From: Methylobacterium nonmethylotrophicum
GTDB lineage: Bacteria > Pseudomonadota > Alphaproteobacteria > Rhizobiales > Beijerinckiaceae
NCBI RefSeq assembly: GCF_004745635.1
Contig: NZ_SRLB01000004.1
Coordinates: 1-64,000, forward strand
DNA length: 64,000 nt
Reading direction: 5' to 3'
In this document: piece by piece, positions 17,360 through 26,355 of the stretch
Layout of the letters: each line of letters opens with the position of its first letter
Position numbering within the stretch: the stretch's first letter is position 1
Translations under genes and position numbers: made by a program
The notes under the pieces: model-generated
The model's input: only the letters and a program-made list of their open reading frames with translations
The model's database searches: none
Told to the model about the DNA's origin: nothing

Positions 17360-20300
17360 CCCACCAAGGCATGACCGACCGAGGCATGACCGGGCACCGC
17401 CCCGACCCCGCCGCCCGCCGCCGGCACTGGCAGGAAGCGGGCGACCTCCTCCTCGTCTACCGCGAGACGATGGGCCGCCCGCCCCGCCTCGGCGACCCGC
17501 CGGGCGCCGCCCCGGCGGCCGGCCCGCAGCGCGCGCTCTACCTCGCGGTCGACGGCGCCGGACAGGTCACCGCCTTCAACGGCCACGTCGATCTCGGCAC
17601 CGGCATCCGCACGGCGCTCGCCCAGATCGTCGCCGAGGAACTCGACGTGCCGCTGAGCGACGTCGCGATGGAGCTCGGCAGCACCGCGACCGCCCCCGAC
17701 CAGGGCGGCACCATCGCGAGCGAGACGATCCAGATCGCGGCCGTGCCCCTGCGCCAGGCCGCCGCCACCGCCCGGCGCCACCTCGTCGAGGCGGCCTCGC
17801 GCCGGCTCAACCGCGGCACCGACGAGCTGACGGTCGAGGCCGGCATCGTCCGGGTCGCGACGGAACCGGATCTGGCGCTCGCCTACGGCGAGCTGGTGCG
17901 GGGCGGGCGGACCGAGCTGACCCTCGATCCCGACGCGGCGCTGAAGCCGGTCGCGGCTTACACGATCGTCGGCCGGCCGGTGCCGCGGGTCGACCTTCCC
18001 GCCAAGGCCACCGGCGCCTGGACCTACATCCACGACGTGCGGGTGCCCGGCATGGTGCATGGCCGCGTCGTCCGGCCGCCGGTTCCCGGCGTCGAGTCCG
18101 CCCTCGGCGGGATGCTGGTGGCGGTGGACGAGGCCTCGGTCGCCCATGTCCCGGGCCTGATCGCGGTGGTGACGGTGGGCGACTTCGTCGGCGTCGTCGC
18201 CGAGCGCGAGGAGAACGCCGCCGAGGCGGCCCGCTGCCTCTCCGTGACCTGGCGGCCCTGGCAGGGACTGCCCGACCTCAACCGGCCCGAGGCGGCGCTC
18301 CGCGGCAATCCCGCGACGGCGCGCCGGCTCCTCGACCGCGGCGACGTCGACCGGGCGCTGATGCACGCCGAGGCGCGGCTCGACCGCACCTATGTCTGGC
18401 CCTACCAGATGCACGGCTCGATCGGGCCGTCCTGCGCCGTGGCGGAGTTCCGCGACGGCGGCCTCGTGGTGTGGTCGGGCACCCAGAACCCGCACGTCCT
18501 GCAGAGCGACCTCGCCCTGCTCCTCGGGATGCCTGAGGACACCATCGCGATCGAGCGCTTCGAGGCGGCGGGCTGCTACGGCCGCAACTGCGCCGACGAC
18601 GTCGCGGCCGACGCCGCTTTGCTCGCCCGGGCGGTGGGCCGCGCGGTGCGGGTTCAGCTCACCCGCGAGCAGGAACATGCCTGGGAGCCGAAGGGGGCGG
18701 CGCAGGTGATGGATGTCCGCGGCGGCCTCGATGCCGAGGGCGGGCCCGCGGCCTACGACTTCGAGACGCGCTACCCCTCGAACGGCGCCCCGACCCTGGC
18801 GCTGATCCTGACCGGCAAGGTCGCGGCCGAGCCCGTCGTCTACCCGATGGGCGACCGCACGGCGGTGCCTCCTTACGCCTTCGGCCATGCCCGGGTGACG
18901 GTGCACGACATGCCGCCGATCGCCCGCGCCGCCTGGCTGCGCGGCGTCTCGGCCCTGCCCAACACCTTCGCGCACGAATCCTACATCGACGAGCTCGCGA
19001 TCGCGGCGGGCGTCGACCCGATCGCGTACCGCCTGCGCTACCTCCCCGATCCCCGCGCCGCCGACCTCGTGCGGGCGGTGGCCGAGCGGGCGGCCTGGGT
19101 GCCGCACACGACGCCCGGCACCCATGGCGGCTCCGGCGACATCCTGTACGGGCGCGGCTTCGCCTACGCGGTCTACGTCCACGGGCCGTTCCCCGGCAAG
19201 GCGGCGGCGTGGGCGGCCTGGGTGGCGGACGTGGCGGTCAACCGCGTCACCGGCGAGGTCGCGGTCACCCGGGTGGTGGTCGGCCAGGATTCCGGCCTGA
19301 TGATCAACCCGGACGGGGTGCGCCACCAGATCCACGGCAACGTCATCCAGTCGACGAGCCGGGTGCTGAAGGAATCGGTCGGCTTCGACGCCACCGGGGT
19401 GACGAGCCGGGAATGGGGCAGCTACCCGATCCTCGCCTTCCCGCAGGTGCCCGACATCGACGTCCTGATGGTGCCGCGGCCGGAGGAGCCGCCGCTGGGC
19501 GCCGGCGAATCCGCCTCGGTGCCGAGCGCCGCGGCGATCACCAACGCCCTGTTCGACGCCACCGGCATCCGCTTTCGCGAGTTGCCGCTCACCGCCGAGT
19601 CCGTCCGCGCCGCCCTCAACCCGCCGCGGATCGCCGGGCCGGATCCCGCGCCGCGCCGGCGCCGCGGCTTCCTCGCCGGGCTGTTCGGGGCCGGCGCCGG
19701 GGCGCTGGCCCTCAGCCTCACCCTCCTGCCCTGGCGCCCGACCTATCCGTCGATCGAGCGGCCGGACCCGGCCGCCTACTCCGCCGCCGCCCTCGCGCAG
19801 GGGCGCCTCGTCGCGGCGGCCGGCGCCTGCCTCGTCTGCCACGTGGGTCCGGACGGCCGGTCCTTCGCGGGCGGGCGCGGGCTCGAGACGCCGTTCGGCA
19901 CGGTCTACGCCTCGAACATCACGCCGGATGCGGGGGCCGGGATCGGCGCCTGGTCCTATCCGGCCTTCGCCCGGGCGATGCGCGAGGGCGTGTCGCGGGA
20001 CGGGCACCACCTCTACCCGGCCCATCCCTACACCAGCTTCGCCACCATCGCGGAGCGCGACCTCCAGGCGCTCTACGCCTACCTGATGGCGCAGGACCCG
20101 GTGGCGACGCCCGCGCCCGAGACGAAGCTCCGCTTCCCCTTCGGCCTCCGGCCGCTGATGGCGGGCTGGAACGCCGTCTTCCATCGCCCCGTGGCCGTCG
20201 CCGATCCGGCCCGCGGGCCGGACTGGAACCGCGGCGCCTACCTGGTCGAGTCCTTGGGCCATTGCGGCGCCTGCCACAGCCCGCGCAACGCCCTCGGGGC

Positions 20301-20946
20301 CGAGCGCCGGGGCGAGGCCCGCCTCGCCGGCGGCTTCGCCGATGGCTGGGAGGCGCCGGCCTTGACGGGAGCGTCCCGCTCGCCCCTGCCCTGGACCGAG
20401 GACGACCTCTACGCCTACCTGCGCACCGGCCGCTCGCCCCGGCACGGCAGCGCCGCCGGCCCGATGGCGGATGTCGTCGCCTCCCTCGCGCCCCTGCCGG
20501 ATGCCGACATCCGCGCCATGGCGGTCTATCTCGCGAGCCTGACCGGCGCCGCACCGGCGCCCGCGCCCGAGGCGGCCGTCGCGACCGCGCTCCCGCCCGG
20601 GACCGCGGCCCTGTTCCAGGGCGCCTGCGCCTCCTGCCACGAGGGCGGGGCCGGCGGCGAGCTGGTGCCGCTCGGCCTCGTCACGGCGGTGCACAGCGCC
20701 CATCCGGACAACCTGATCCAGGCCGTCCTCAACGGCATCCGGGCGGCGGCCGAGCGCTTCCCCCATCCCGATCCCGCGGCGCCGCCCGCCGCGATGCCGG
20801 CCTTCCGCGACACCCTCACCGACGGCCAAGTGGCGGAGGTCGTGGCCTATACCCGCGCCCGCTACGCGCCCGGTGCGCCGGCTTGGTCGGGGCTCGAGGC
20901 GGCGGTGGCGCGCGTGCGGGGGCTGAGCCCGCATGCGGGGTGGTGA
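17356..20946 (+). CDS. molybdopterin-binding hydroxylase fused to a three-haem cytochrome c (NicB-like)
   Basis: A 1,196-residue fusion. Residues ~40-760 are the molybdenum cofactor subunit of the xanthine oxidase family (NGHVDLGTGIRTALAQIVAE, GCYGRNCADDVAADAALLAR, the C-terminal PPLGAGESASVPSAAAITNA with the catalytic-type Glu). A membrane segment (FLAGLFGAGAGALALSLTLL, ~772-791) follows, then a cytochrome domain with three CxxCH sites: CLVCH (~825), CGACH (~970) and CASCH (~1091). This is the NicB layout, in which electrons leave through haem c to the respiratory chain rather than to FAD. Substrate is unproven: nicotinate, another N-heterocycle or an aldehyde. No Mo-cofactor maturation gene is adjacent. 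Confidence 0.9.
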   Translation: MTHQGMTDRGMTGHRPDPAARRRHWQEAGDLLLVYRETMGRPPRLGDPPGAAPAAGPQRALYLAVDGAGQVTAFNGHVDLGTGIRTALAQIVAEELDVPLSDVAMELGSTATAPDQGGTIASETIQIAAVPLRQAAATARRHLVEAASRRLNRGTDELTVEAGIVRVATEPDLALAYGELVRGGRTELTLDPDAALKPVAAYTIVGRPVPRVDLPAKATGAWTYIHDVRVPGMVHGRVVRPPVPGVESALGGMLVAVDEASVAHVPGLIAVVTVGDFVGVVAEREENAAEAARCLSVTWRPWQGLPDLNRPEAALRGNPATARRLLDRGDVDRALMHAEARLDRTYVWPYQMHGSIGPSCAVAEFRDGGLVVWSGTQNPHVLQSDLALLLGMPEDTIAIERFEAAGCYGRNCADDVAADAALLARAVGRAVRVQLTREQEHAWEPKGAAQVMDVRGGLDAEGGPAAYDFETRYPSNGAPTLALILTGKVAAEPVVYPMGDRTAVPPYAFGHARVTVHDMPPIARAAWLRGVSALPNTFAHESYIDELAIAAGVDPIAYRLRYLPDPRAADLVRAVAERAAWVPHTTPGTHGGSGDILYGRGFAYAVYVHGPFPGKAAAWAAWVADVAVNRVTGEVAVTRVVVGQDSGLMINPDGVRHQIHGNVIQSTSRVLKESVGFDATGVTSREWGSYPILAFPQVPDIDVLMVPRPEEPPLGAGESASVPSAAAITNALFDATGIRFRELPLTAESVRAALNPPRIAGPDPAPRRRRGFLAGLFGAGAGALALSLTLLPWRPTYPSIERPDPAAYSAAALAQGRLVAAAGACLVCHVGPDGRSFAGGRGLETPFGTVYASNITPDAGAGIGAWSYPAFARAMREGVSRDGHHLYPAHPYTSFATIAERDLQALYAYLMAQDPVATPAPETKLRFPFGLRPLMAGWNAVFHRPVAVADPARGPDWNRGAYLVESLGHCGACHSPRNALGAERRGEARLAGGFADGWEAPALTGASRSPLPWTEDDLYAYLRTGRSPRHGSAAGPMADVVASLAPLPDADIRAMAVYLASLTGAAPAPAPEAAVATALPPGTAALFQGACASCHEGGAGGELVPLGLVTAVHSAHPDNLIQAVLNGIRAAAERFPHPDPAAPPAAMPAFRDTLTDGQVAEVVAYTRARYAPGAPAWSGLEAAVARVRGLSPHAGW

Positions 20947-21191
20947 GGGGCTGCCGCGCTGTCCGTCACGTGCGGCAGGGCGGTCCGGGGACGGGACTGT
21001 CCGGGAGCAAGAAGAGGCGCAGACGGCGACGATCTCCCCGTCAGCCTGCCCACCATGGCCGGCGCATCAGGCCGACCGTGCCGATCGTCGCCGTGGATCG
21101 GACTCCGCGACACCACGTCTTGTCACTGGTCAGCCCCCGTCGGAGTGGTCCGCCCTGAAGTATGGCTTTGAGCCGACGGAGGACGGACGCG

Positions 21192-21470
21192 ATGGGAACG
21201 AAGAAGCACAAGCCGGAAGAGGTCGTGGCCGAGCTGCGGCAGGTGGACGTGCTGGTCTCGCAGGGGCAGAGCGTGGCTGATGCGATCCGGGGTATCGGGG
21301 TGACCGAGGTCACCTACTATCGTTGGCGCAACGAGTTCGGTGGGCTGAAGTCCGACCAGGTGCGCCGGATGAAGGAGCTGGAGACCGAGAACCAGCGGCT
21401 GCGCAAGGCGATCGCGGATCTCACGCTCGACAAGCTGATCCTGCAGGAGGCCGCCCGGGGAAAGTTCTAA
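21192..21470 (+). CDS. IS3-family transposase OrfA
   Basis: A 92-residue helix-turn-helix protein. KPEEVVAELRQVDVLVSQGQ and VTEVTYYRWRNEFGGLKSDQ form the DNA-binding part, and the leucine-zipper-like RRMKELETENQRLRKAIADL follows, ending LILQEAARGKF as in other IS407-type OrfA proteins. Start at ATG 21192, 8 bp after GGAGG. OrfA appears intact, unlike OrfB. Confidence 0.88.
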   Translation: MGTKKHKPEEVVAELRQVDVLVSQGQSVADAIRGIGVTEVTYYRWRNEFGGLKSDQVRRMKELETENQRLRKAIADLTLDKLILQEAARGKF

Positions 21471-22397
21471 GCCCCGCGCGCCGGCGCGCCTGCATCGAGC
21501 ATGTCCGAGACGTCCTGCACGTCTCCGAGCGCCGCGCCTGCCGGGCGCTTGGCCAGCATCCCTCATCCTGAGCCTGTCGAAGGATCGACGCAGCGCAAGG
21601 TGCCGCGGGGCAGGGATGACGAGGCGGCGCTGACCGCTGATCTGATCGAGCTGGCGCGTCGCTACGGGCGCTACGGCTACCGGAAGATCGGGGCACTGCT
21701 GAAGGCTGCCGGCTGGCTGGTCAACGACAAGCGGGTCGAGCGGATCTGGCGGCGCGAAGGGCTGAAGGTTCCAGCCAAGCAGCCCAAACGCGGACGGCTC
21801 TGGGACGGGGACGGGTCCTGTCTTCGGCTGCGACCTGAGCACCGCAACCACGTCTGGGCCTACGACTTCGTCGAGGCGCGCACGCATGATGGCCGTAAGT
21901 TCCGCATGCTGAACGTCGTGGACGAGTTCACCCGCGAATGCCTGGCGATCCGTGTGGCTCGCAAGCTGAAGGCTGCCGATGTGATCGACGTGCTCGGCGA
22001 GCTGTTCATCGTGCGCGGCGTGCCGGAGCACATCCGCTCGTACAATGGTCCGAAGTTCATCGCCAAATCTGTACAGGCCTGGATTGGGTCGATCGGCAGC
22101 CGGACTGTCTACATCGAACCTGGCTCACCGTGGGAGAACGGGTACGTGGAGAGCTTCAACGCACGGCTGCGAGACGAACTCTTGAACGGCGAGATCTTCT
22201 ACACGCTGAAGGAGGCACAGATCATTATCGAGAGCTGGCGACGGCACTACAATGGGGTGCGCCCGCACGGCGCGCTGGGCTACCGACCCCCGGCCCCGGA
22301 GGTGTTCGTGCCAGGCGTGCCCGCTTGGCCGGCTGCGCTCACCCGACCGGCTCCGCCGGCCAAGCTACCCGTGGAGCAAATGCCGACACTGCACTAA
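21467..22397 (+). pseudogene. IS3-family transposase OrfB, disrupted
   Basis: The integrase-core protein reads LSPARRRACIEHVRDVLHVS to RALGQH in one frame, then meets a foreign ~25-bp palindromic insert that introduces a stop and shifts the frame. Similarity resumes at STQRKVPRGRDDEAALTADL. The insert length (1 modulo 3) explains the shift. The DDE core is also damaged: the first Asp is present (HVWAYDFVEA) and the Glu region too (GYVESFNARLRDELLN), but the second Asp motif, normally RSDNGPEF, is RSYNGPKF. This copy should not transpose unaided. Confidence 0.85.
21561..21585. repeat. short palindromic repeat inserted in OrfB
   Basis: CCTCATCCTGAGCCTGTCGA followed by AGGAT. The ends ATCCT and AGGAT form an inverted repeat. 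The core string TCATCCTGAGCCTGTCGAAG is, from memory, a very common dispersed repeat in Sphingomonas- and Methylobacterium-type genomes. It interrupts codons for the conserved QH(R)STQRK stretch of OrfB. Confidence 0.7.
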
Positions 22398-22431
22398 CTT
22401 TGAACTTGGACCACCTCGTGGGGGCCGATCA

Positions 22432-22998
22432 TCACAATATTTGGGCCAAAAATCCATTCTATATTTTTAGTCAATTGAAGAAATATTCTGTCGATGCTTA
22501 TACGGTTTCCGCCTTATTCGTTCATCTTAGCCGTTTCGCGGGGTGTCCTGTCACAAAAGCTCACGCTGAAGCGATCAGTCGAAACTTGTATTCGTCTCAA
22601 GTATTGTTGATGACTGCGGTTTTGGATTATAATGCAGAAAGCGGAAAGAAGCCCTGCTTCGATTGACACGAAATTCGCGCCCCAACAGCAGGCTAATATG
22701 TGAACGGAGCTGAGCCTTGTGAGAAATCGCTGATTCAAGAGGTAGATTATAAATTTTGTCTCTTCGGCTTCTTTATCCCGAATCAAATCACAAATTTAAT
22801 TTAAAATTAATGATTTAACTTCAACATAGAGTTAGCAAAAACCATAATAACATGGCACATGCCTGACAGATACTATTTTTTCTATCGCAAGGTCCAGTTT
22901 GATTTTTGCTCAGCAGTACGCTGTCCGCGTCATCATGGCAGGCAATCTTCTTCCTCACTCGACTATTCAGGACGGCAGAGCAGCGATAGATCAGCGGG
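22432..22998. other. AT-rich stretch without a supported gene
   Basis: About 570 bp with base composition far more AT-rich than the chromosome around it. A 90-codon open frame exists on the minus strand (22514-22786), but it lacks a ribosome-binding site and any recognisable family. Foreign or decayed DNA is the likeliest explanation. Confidence 0.5.
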
Positions 22999-23694
22999 TC
23001 ACAGCTTGCCATCCTGGCAGAGCGTCAGATCCTTGAACCTCAGGCCGGTGAGACGCGCAGCCTTCACCGTATCCTTGAAGATTTTGTCGCAGATGATCGC
23101 TGTAAAATTCGCCAGCAATCGAAATACTCGATAGCCTTCGAGCAGATTTTCTTTGAACGCTAGCTGCGTCGCTGAAGTCATCTCGATGATGTCCTTTCCA
23201 CTTCTATCTTTGTGTACCCTTGCTTGCGATCTTTCGAGATCGACGGCATCGGTCATTCTGATGATGTCGCAGAGCCAGTACTTGACCGGATTCTCGCCGG
23301 GATCCACCTCGACGTCCAAGGCCATGAAGGCGAAGTCGGAAGGGGCAAGCTGCGAAAGGACTTCCTTGGCCCGATCCGTGACCAGCCAATAGGGGCCGTC
23401 CTCCTCGATGTCGGCTGGCCAGCGGCCGAAGCGCTTGCTCAGGTGAAAGCGCGGAGTCACCGGATAGGACACGAAGCCGCGCTCGAAAAATCCCGGCGGC
23501 TGAAAGGTGAGCGGAGGGCCGTTCGCGAACACCTCTGCTTTATTGAGAAACCTCATGCCGCGTGCGGTCGCTCGGCCTCTGTATGCGACGGAATAGAACG
23601 TCCTTTGCCGAGGACGTGGCGGCTTCCCGCGGCGGCCAGCCGGGGCCCGGCTTTCGCTCGCCGCCGCTCCATCAGTCTCAACGTCGCGTGTCAT
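22999..23694 (-). CDS. Imm11-like (DUF1629-type) protein
   Basis: A 231-residue protein. The central part FGRWPADIEEDGPYWLVTDR, then SDFAFMALDVEVDPG and VKYWLCDIIRMTDAVDLERS, matches my memory of the Imm11/DUF1629 family, a group of predicted immunity proteins of polymorphic toxin systems. The first ~45 residues are basic and low-complexity. Start ATG 23694 follows AAGGGAG. No intact toxin gene is next to it; the upstream neighbour on the same strand is a remnant of a type I secretion protein. It may be an orphan immunity gene. Family assignment is moderate and function inferred. Confidence 0.6.
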   Translation of the reverse strand: MTRDVETDGAAASESRAPAGRRGKPPRPRQRTFYSVAYRGRATARGMRFLNKAEVFANGPPLTFQPPGFFERGFVSYPVTPRFHLSKRFGRWPADIEEDGPYWLVTDRAKEVLSQLAPSDFAFMALDVEVDPGENPVKYWLCDIIRMTDAVDLERSQARVHKDRSGKDIIEMTSATQLAFKENLLEGYRVFRLLANFTAIICDKIFKDTVKAARLTGLRFKDLTLCQDGKL

Positions 23695-23751
23695 GACCGC
23701 TCCCTTGCTTCGGTGGCTCGGATGTTTCCGGGACAAGCGGCAGCCCGGTTT

Positions 23752-24316
23752 CTACGGGCTGCGGGGGAAGAAAGACCCCGAGATCACCGGCAGGCCGGGA
23801 AAGCGCTGCGACGTGAGAAGCCGCACCGGCATGCGCTCGGTCTCGGAGATGCCGAACGTGCTGCCGTCCTTCAGGACTGGGCCTTTCTCGCTCAGATAGG
23901 CCGCGAGCCCCTGCGCACGCTCCAGCCGCCGCCGCGGGTCGTGGGGCGCGCCGATCAGTTCCAACCCCCGTTGGACGAAGCGGCTGACGGTGGGCCAGGA
24001 CGAAGAACAGCCCGGCGCGATCCCGCCCGATCGCCGGCAGCGGCGTGACGGCGAGCCGTTCGAGCGTGGTGCGCGCCGCCCGCGCCCGGAACTGATGGCG
24101 CCGGGCTGCGAGCACGAGGTCATCGAGCGTGAGCGATCGGCCCGGCTTCCCCGCCTCGTGCACGATGCTGCGCCCATCGATGGGACGACGGAATAGCGCC
24201 GCGACGATGATGAGGGCGGCGACCCGGCTGTCGTGCGCGTCCTCCGACTTGTCGTGGCTGCTTTGTACGCCACCTCTCGACGGTCGCACGGCCCGGATCG
24301 ACAGGTCTACCCCCAT
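23752..24316 (-). pseudogene. frameshifted remnant with the C39-like domain of a type I secretion ABC transporter
   Basis: From ATG 24316 the frame reads RVAALIIVAALFRRPIDGRS, then LDDLVLAARRHQFRARAART, LERLAVTPLPAIGRD and LFFVLA (to about 23993). That is the degenerate peptidase-C39-like N-terminal domain of HlyB-type exporters. The transmembrane and ATPase domains are missing. Coding-like sequence then continues in another frame (about 23985-23752: LERAQGLAAYLSEKGPVLKD and ERMPVRLLTSQRFPGLPVIS) and belongs to a different protein I cannot name. Deletion plus fusion is likely. It ends 57 bp before the Imm11-like gene. Confidence 0.55.
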
Positions 24317-24811
24317 TCTCACGTGATACAATTCATTTCGATTATCTTGTCCAGAAATTGTACTCGCATCATGTCTAACGTAAGGTGAAGTTTCCATATA
24401 TTGATATTGTGTTTCTGATAGAAATCACGCAACTTGCAGTTTTATTTCCATGATTTAATGAATTATATCTCAACATGGAGGATTGTTTCCGGCCCATCGA
24501 TCGGGATACGGCCGTTGCGGAGAGGCGGCGTTTTCGCCCCGGGTTGCGCCTGGGTCCACGGGATCCCGGCTCATCGGACCGGTCCTCTCGGGTCCGCACG
24601 GGCAGCATCTCGGATCGGACCGCCCTCTTTCGTGGAGGTTTTAGGGTCCATCCGGACCGATCATGCGCCTCCGGCATGTTCGCAGCGGCATGCCCGTGCG
24701 GACGTCCAGAGGCCCACGCATCCAGCATCGGCGATCATACTAAATGTTAGTAGGCAAAATGTTTGATCGCTATATGAGGGTTCTGGCATTTCAAGCGGCA
24801 GGCACCCGACC
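24317..24811. other. non-coding stretch, partly AT-rich
   Basis: About 500 bp. The first ~170 bp are AT-rich and resemble the stretch at 22.4-23.0 kb; the rest is GC-rich with several short GGTCC/GGACC-type inverted repeats. No frame gives a recognisable protein. The promoter for the small gene at 24812 should lie at its right end. Confidence 0.4.
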
Positions 24812-25096
24812 ATGCGACACACCTCACGGTGCGAGCCCCTCCTGGTAAACACTGCCGGCCTTGACCAGCAGGGCTGCCTCATCCTCGTGAATAACCAGCT
24901 CGTCGCGGTCATCGTCCGGATCGAGCGTGATGAGCACCTCGACCCCGAGCTCTGGGAGCGCTGGTTCCTGGAGGCCGGGTTCGGGCCCTGCCGGGCTCCC
25001 ACCCTCAACTCAAGCTTCGCCTCGCCGGCTGAGGCACTGGATTGGGCGCGCCAGCAGGTCGAGCAGCGTGCTCGGGAAGGTCTAACCGTGAACTAA
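24812..25096 (+). CDS. conserved-looking small protein, function unknown
   Basis: A 94-residue soluble protein. LILVNNQLVAVIVRIERDEH, ELWERWFLEAGFGP and SPAEALDWARQQVEQRA read as a compact alpha/beta domain with a strand, a helix and a C-terminal helix. No signal peptide, no catalytic motif. It stands alone, 103 bp before the convergent MarR-type gene. I do not recognise the family; codon use looks like a real gene. Confidence 0.55.
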   Translation: MRHTSRCEPLLVNTAGLDQQGCLILVNNQLVAVIVRIERDEHLDPELWERWFLEAGFGPCRAPTLNSSFASPAEALDWARQQVEQRAREGLTVN

Positions 25097-25199
25097 GGTC
25101 CCTCTCAGCGCAGGCCGTGCTCCATGCGGGCGCGTGGCGGGTGCTGCCACCCGCGTTTGGCCTCCCCCGGTCCGAACGTCAGCGTTCGTCGGGGTTGCC

Positions 25200-25664
25200 T
25201 TACCCAGCTGCCTCCGTGTCGGTGGACAGGTTGCGCAGGAGCGGGGTGATGCGGCGCAATGCCTGCCTGAGATCCTGGATCGGCTCCTCGCAGTCGCCCA
25301 GCGCGCACACGATCTGCGCCCGCACCGATCCGATCCGCTCGCGCAAGCTCCGCCCCGCCTCCGTCAATCCCACCTGCAACTGGCGCTCGTTGCCAGGCAC
25401 GCGCTCCCGGGTCAGGTAGCCCGACGCCTCCAGCCGCTTCAGCAGGGGTGTCAGCGTGCCGGAGTCCAGCTCCAGCCGTGCTCCGATCTCCTTCACGCTC
25501 AGTCCGTCCCGCTCCCACAAGGCCAGCAGCACCAGGTACTGCGGATAGCTCAGGCCGAAGGGCTCCAGCAGGGGCTTGTAGGCGGCCGAGAAGGCGTGGG
25601 CAGCGGCGTACACGGCGAAGCAGAGCTGGCGGTCAAGCCGCAGGGGATCGTCAGGGGCGCTCAT
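25200..25664 (-). CDS. MarR-family regulator, OhrR-like
   Basis: A 154-residue winged-helix regulator. [20 protein letters not shown] near the N-terminus places a Cys where OhrR carries its peroxide-sensing Cys. The DNA-binding wing is [20 protein letters not shown] with [15 protein letters not shown] and [16 protein letters not shown]. OhrR proteins repress organic hydroperoxide resistance genes until the Cys is oxidised. No ohr gene is adjacent, so the target may be distant or among the small genes on its right. ATG 25664 fits OhrR lengths; ATG 25700 is possible. Confidence 0.85.
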   Translation of the reverse strand: MSAPDDPLRLDRQLCFAVYAAAHAFSAAYKPLLEPFGLSYPQYLVLLALWERDGLSVKEIGARLELDSGTLTPLLKRLEASGYLTRERVPGNERQLQVGLTEAGRSLRERIGSVRAQIVCALGDCEEPIQDLRQALRRITPLLRNLSTDTEAAG

Positions 25665-25827
25665 GAGAAGATTCACGGGGTTGAACTGTGATGACAACAT
25701 AACGCTGTGGTTGATTAGCGCCGTAACAGTTAGGAGGCAAGCTACAAGGCTGGCCTTTCCTAAGCGGGTGCCGGGCAGGAGCGATCCCGCCCAGAGCTAG
25801 GCAGCATGGCCTAGGCCGTCACGACAT

Positions 25828-25869
25828 ATTGAGAACTAAGTATTGGTCATCTAGCAGATTGAGTACTAA
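25828..25869. promoter_or_regulatory. paired direct repeat ATTGAG(A/T)ACTAA upstream of small genes
   Basis: ATTGAGAACTAA at 25828-25839 and ATTGAGTACTAA at 25858-25869 are 30 bp apart, about three helical turns, and share 11 of 12 bases. They sit 24-65 bp before the start at 25893, in the gap between it and the divergent MarR-type gene. That spacing suits a regulator binding site pair, but the binder is unknown. Confidence 0.4.
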
Positions 25870-25892
25870 CAAAACGGCCTGGGGAGGCCATC

Positions 25893-26147
25893 ATGGTCCG
25901 CACCACTCGTACCGTCTCTGGTTCCAGGCCCTCCGCCATCGAACTGGGCCTGCTGGGCGCAGTGGGTAGCCTGACCGCGCTCCTGGCCAGCCTCACCCTT
26001 GCACCCGAGCCTGCCAACTCCTCGCCGGCTGCTCATGCTGTCGTGACCACGATCCAGGTTGCCCCCCAGACTGATCCCGGGGCGACCGGCCCCGGCGAGA
26101 CCCGGCGCGCCGTGCGCGTCGTCTACCCCGGCCCGATCACCCGCTGA
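25893..26147 (+). CDS. small single-pass membrane protein, function unknown
   Basis: An 84-residue protein. One hydrophobic stretch (AIELGLLGAVGSLTALLASL, residues ~18-37) is followed by a Pro/Thr-rich tail ending VVYPGPITR. GGGGAGG lies 5 bp before the ATG, a strong ribosome-binding site. It may be exported or anchored by its N-terminus. A 47-residue open frame follows after 6 bp. Confidence 0.55.
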   Translation: MVRTTRTVSGSRPSAIELGLLGAVGSLTALLASLTLAPEPANSSPAAHAVVTTIQVAPQTDPGATGPGETRRAVRVVYPGPITR

Positions 26148-26153
26148 GCCGCC

Positions 26154-26297
26154 ATGCCCACCCTCGTCACCTCAGTCTCGGCTTCCATGCCGGCTGCCTC
26201 GCACGGGCCGCAGCGGCTGCGCGCCAGGCTCGGTTTTGCTGGATCGACAACCCTGCTGATCCTCGGCGTGCTCACGCACGGCAATCTCGCCGCCTGA
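26154..26297 (+). CDS. possible 47-residue hydrophobic peptide
   Basis: ATG 26154 to TGA 26297, 6 bp after the preceding stop, encodes MPTLVTSVSASMPAASHGPQ, a short basic linker and a hydrophobic end containing GSTTLLILGVLTHG. The tight spacing suggests co-translation with the preceding gene. No family is recognisable and the ribosome-binding site is weak. Confidence 0.35.
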   Translation: MPTLVTSVSASMPAASHGPQRLRARLGFAGSTTLLILGVLTHGNLAA

Positions 26298-26355
26298 GCC
26301 CTCCCGCCTCGCTCCCGAGGGCTGTCGCGACGCGGGCAGACCTTTGCTGCTCCCC

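Larger units (their letters stand above)
21127..22431 (+). mobile_element. IS3-family insertion sequence (IS407-group-like), inactivated
   Basis: About 1.3 kb. The left end begins TGGTCAGCCCCC and the right end, read on the minus strand, begins TGATCGGCCCCC; both continue to GTGGTCC, giving terminal inverted repeats of about 25 bp. The 4-bp sequence TCAC flanks both ends (21123-21126 and 22432-22435), a target duplication of the size known for the IS407 group. It carries orfA and a broken orfB. It marks the junction between GC-rich core DNA and the AT-rich stretch that follows. Confidence 0.88.

Noticed and set aside
17137..20934. Open frame of over 1,200 codons on the minus strand opposite the NicB-like gene
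   Set aside because: Arg/Gly/Ala-rich composition without any domain. In DNA this GC-rich, long antisense frames arise by chance opposite real genes; the plus strand has clear cofactor and haem motifs.
22514..22786. Possible 90-residue gene in AT-rich DNA
   Set aside because: No ribosome-binding site, no recognisable family and a composition like the non-coding DNA around it.
23993..24316. Active bacteriocin-type exporter with a C39 peptidase
   Set aside because: The domain is the degenerate C39-like type, truncated, and lacks the membrane and ATPase parts.
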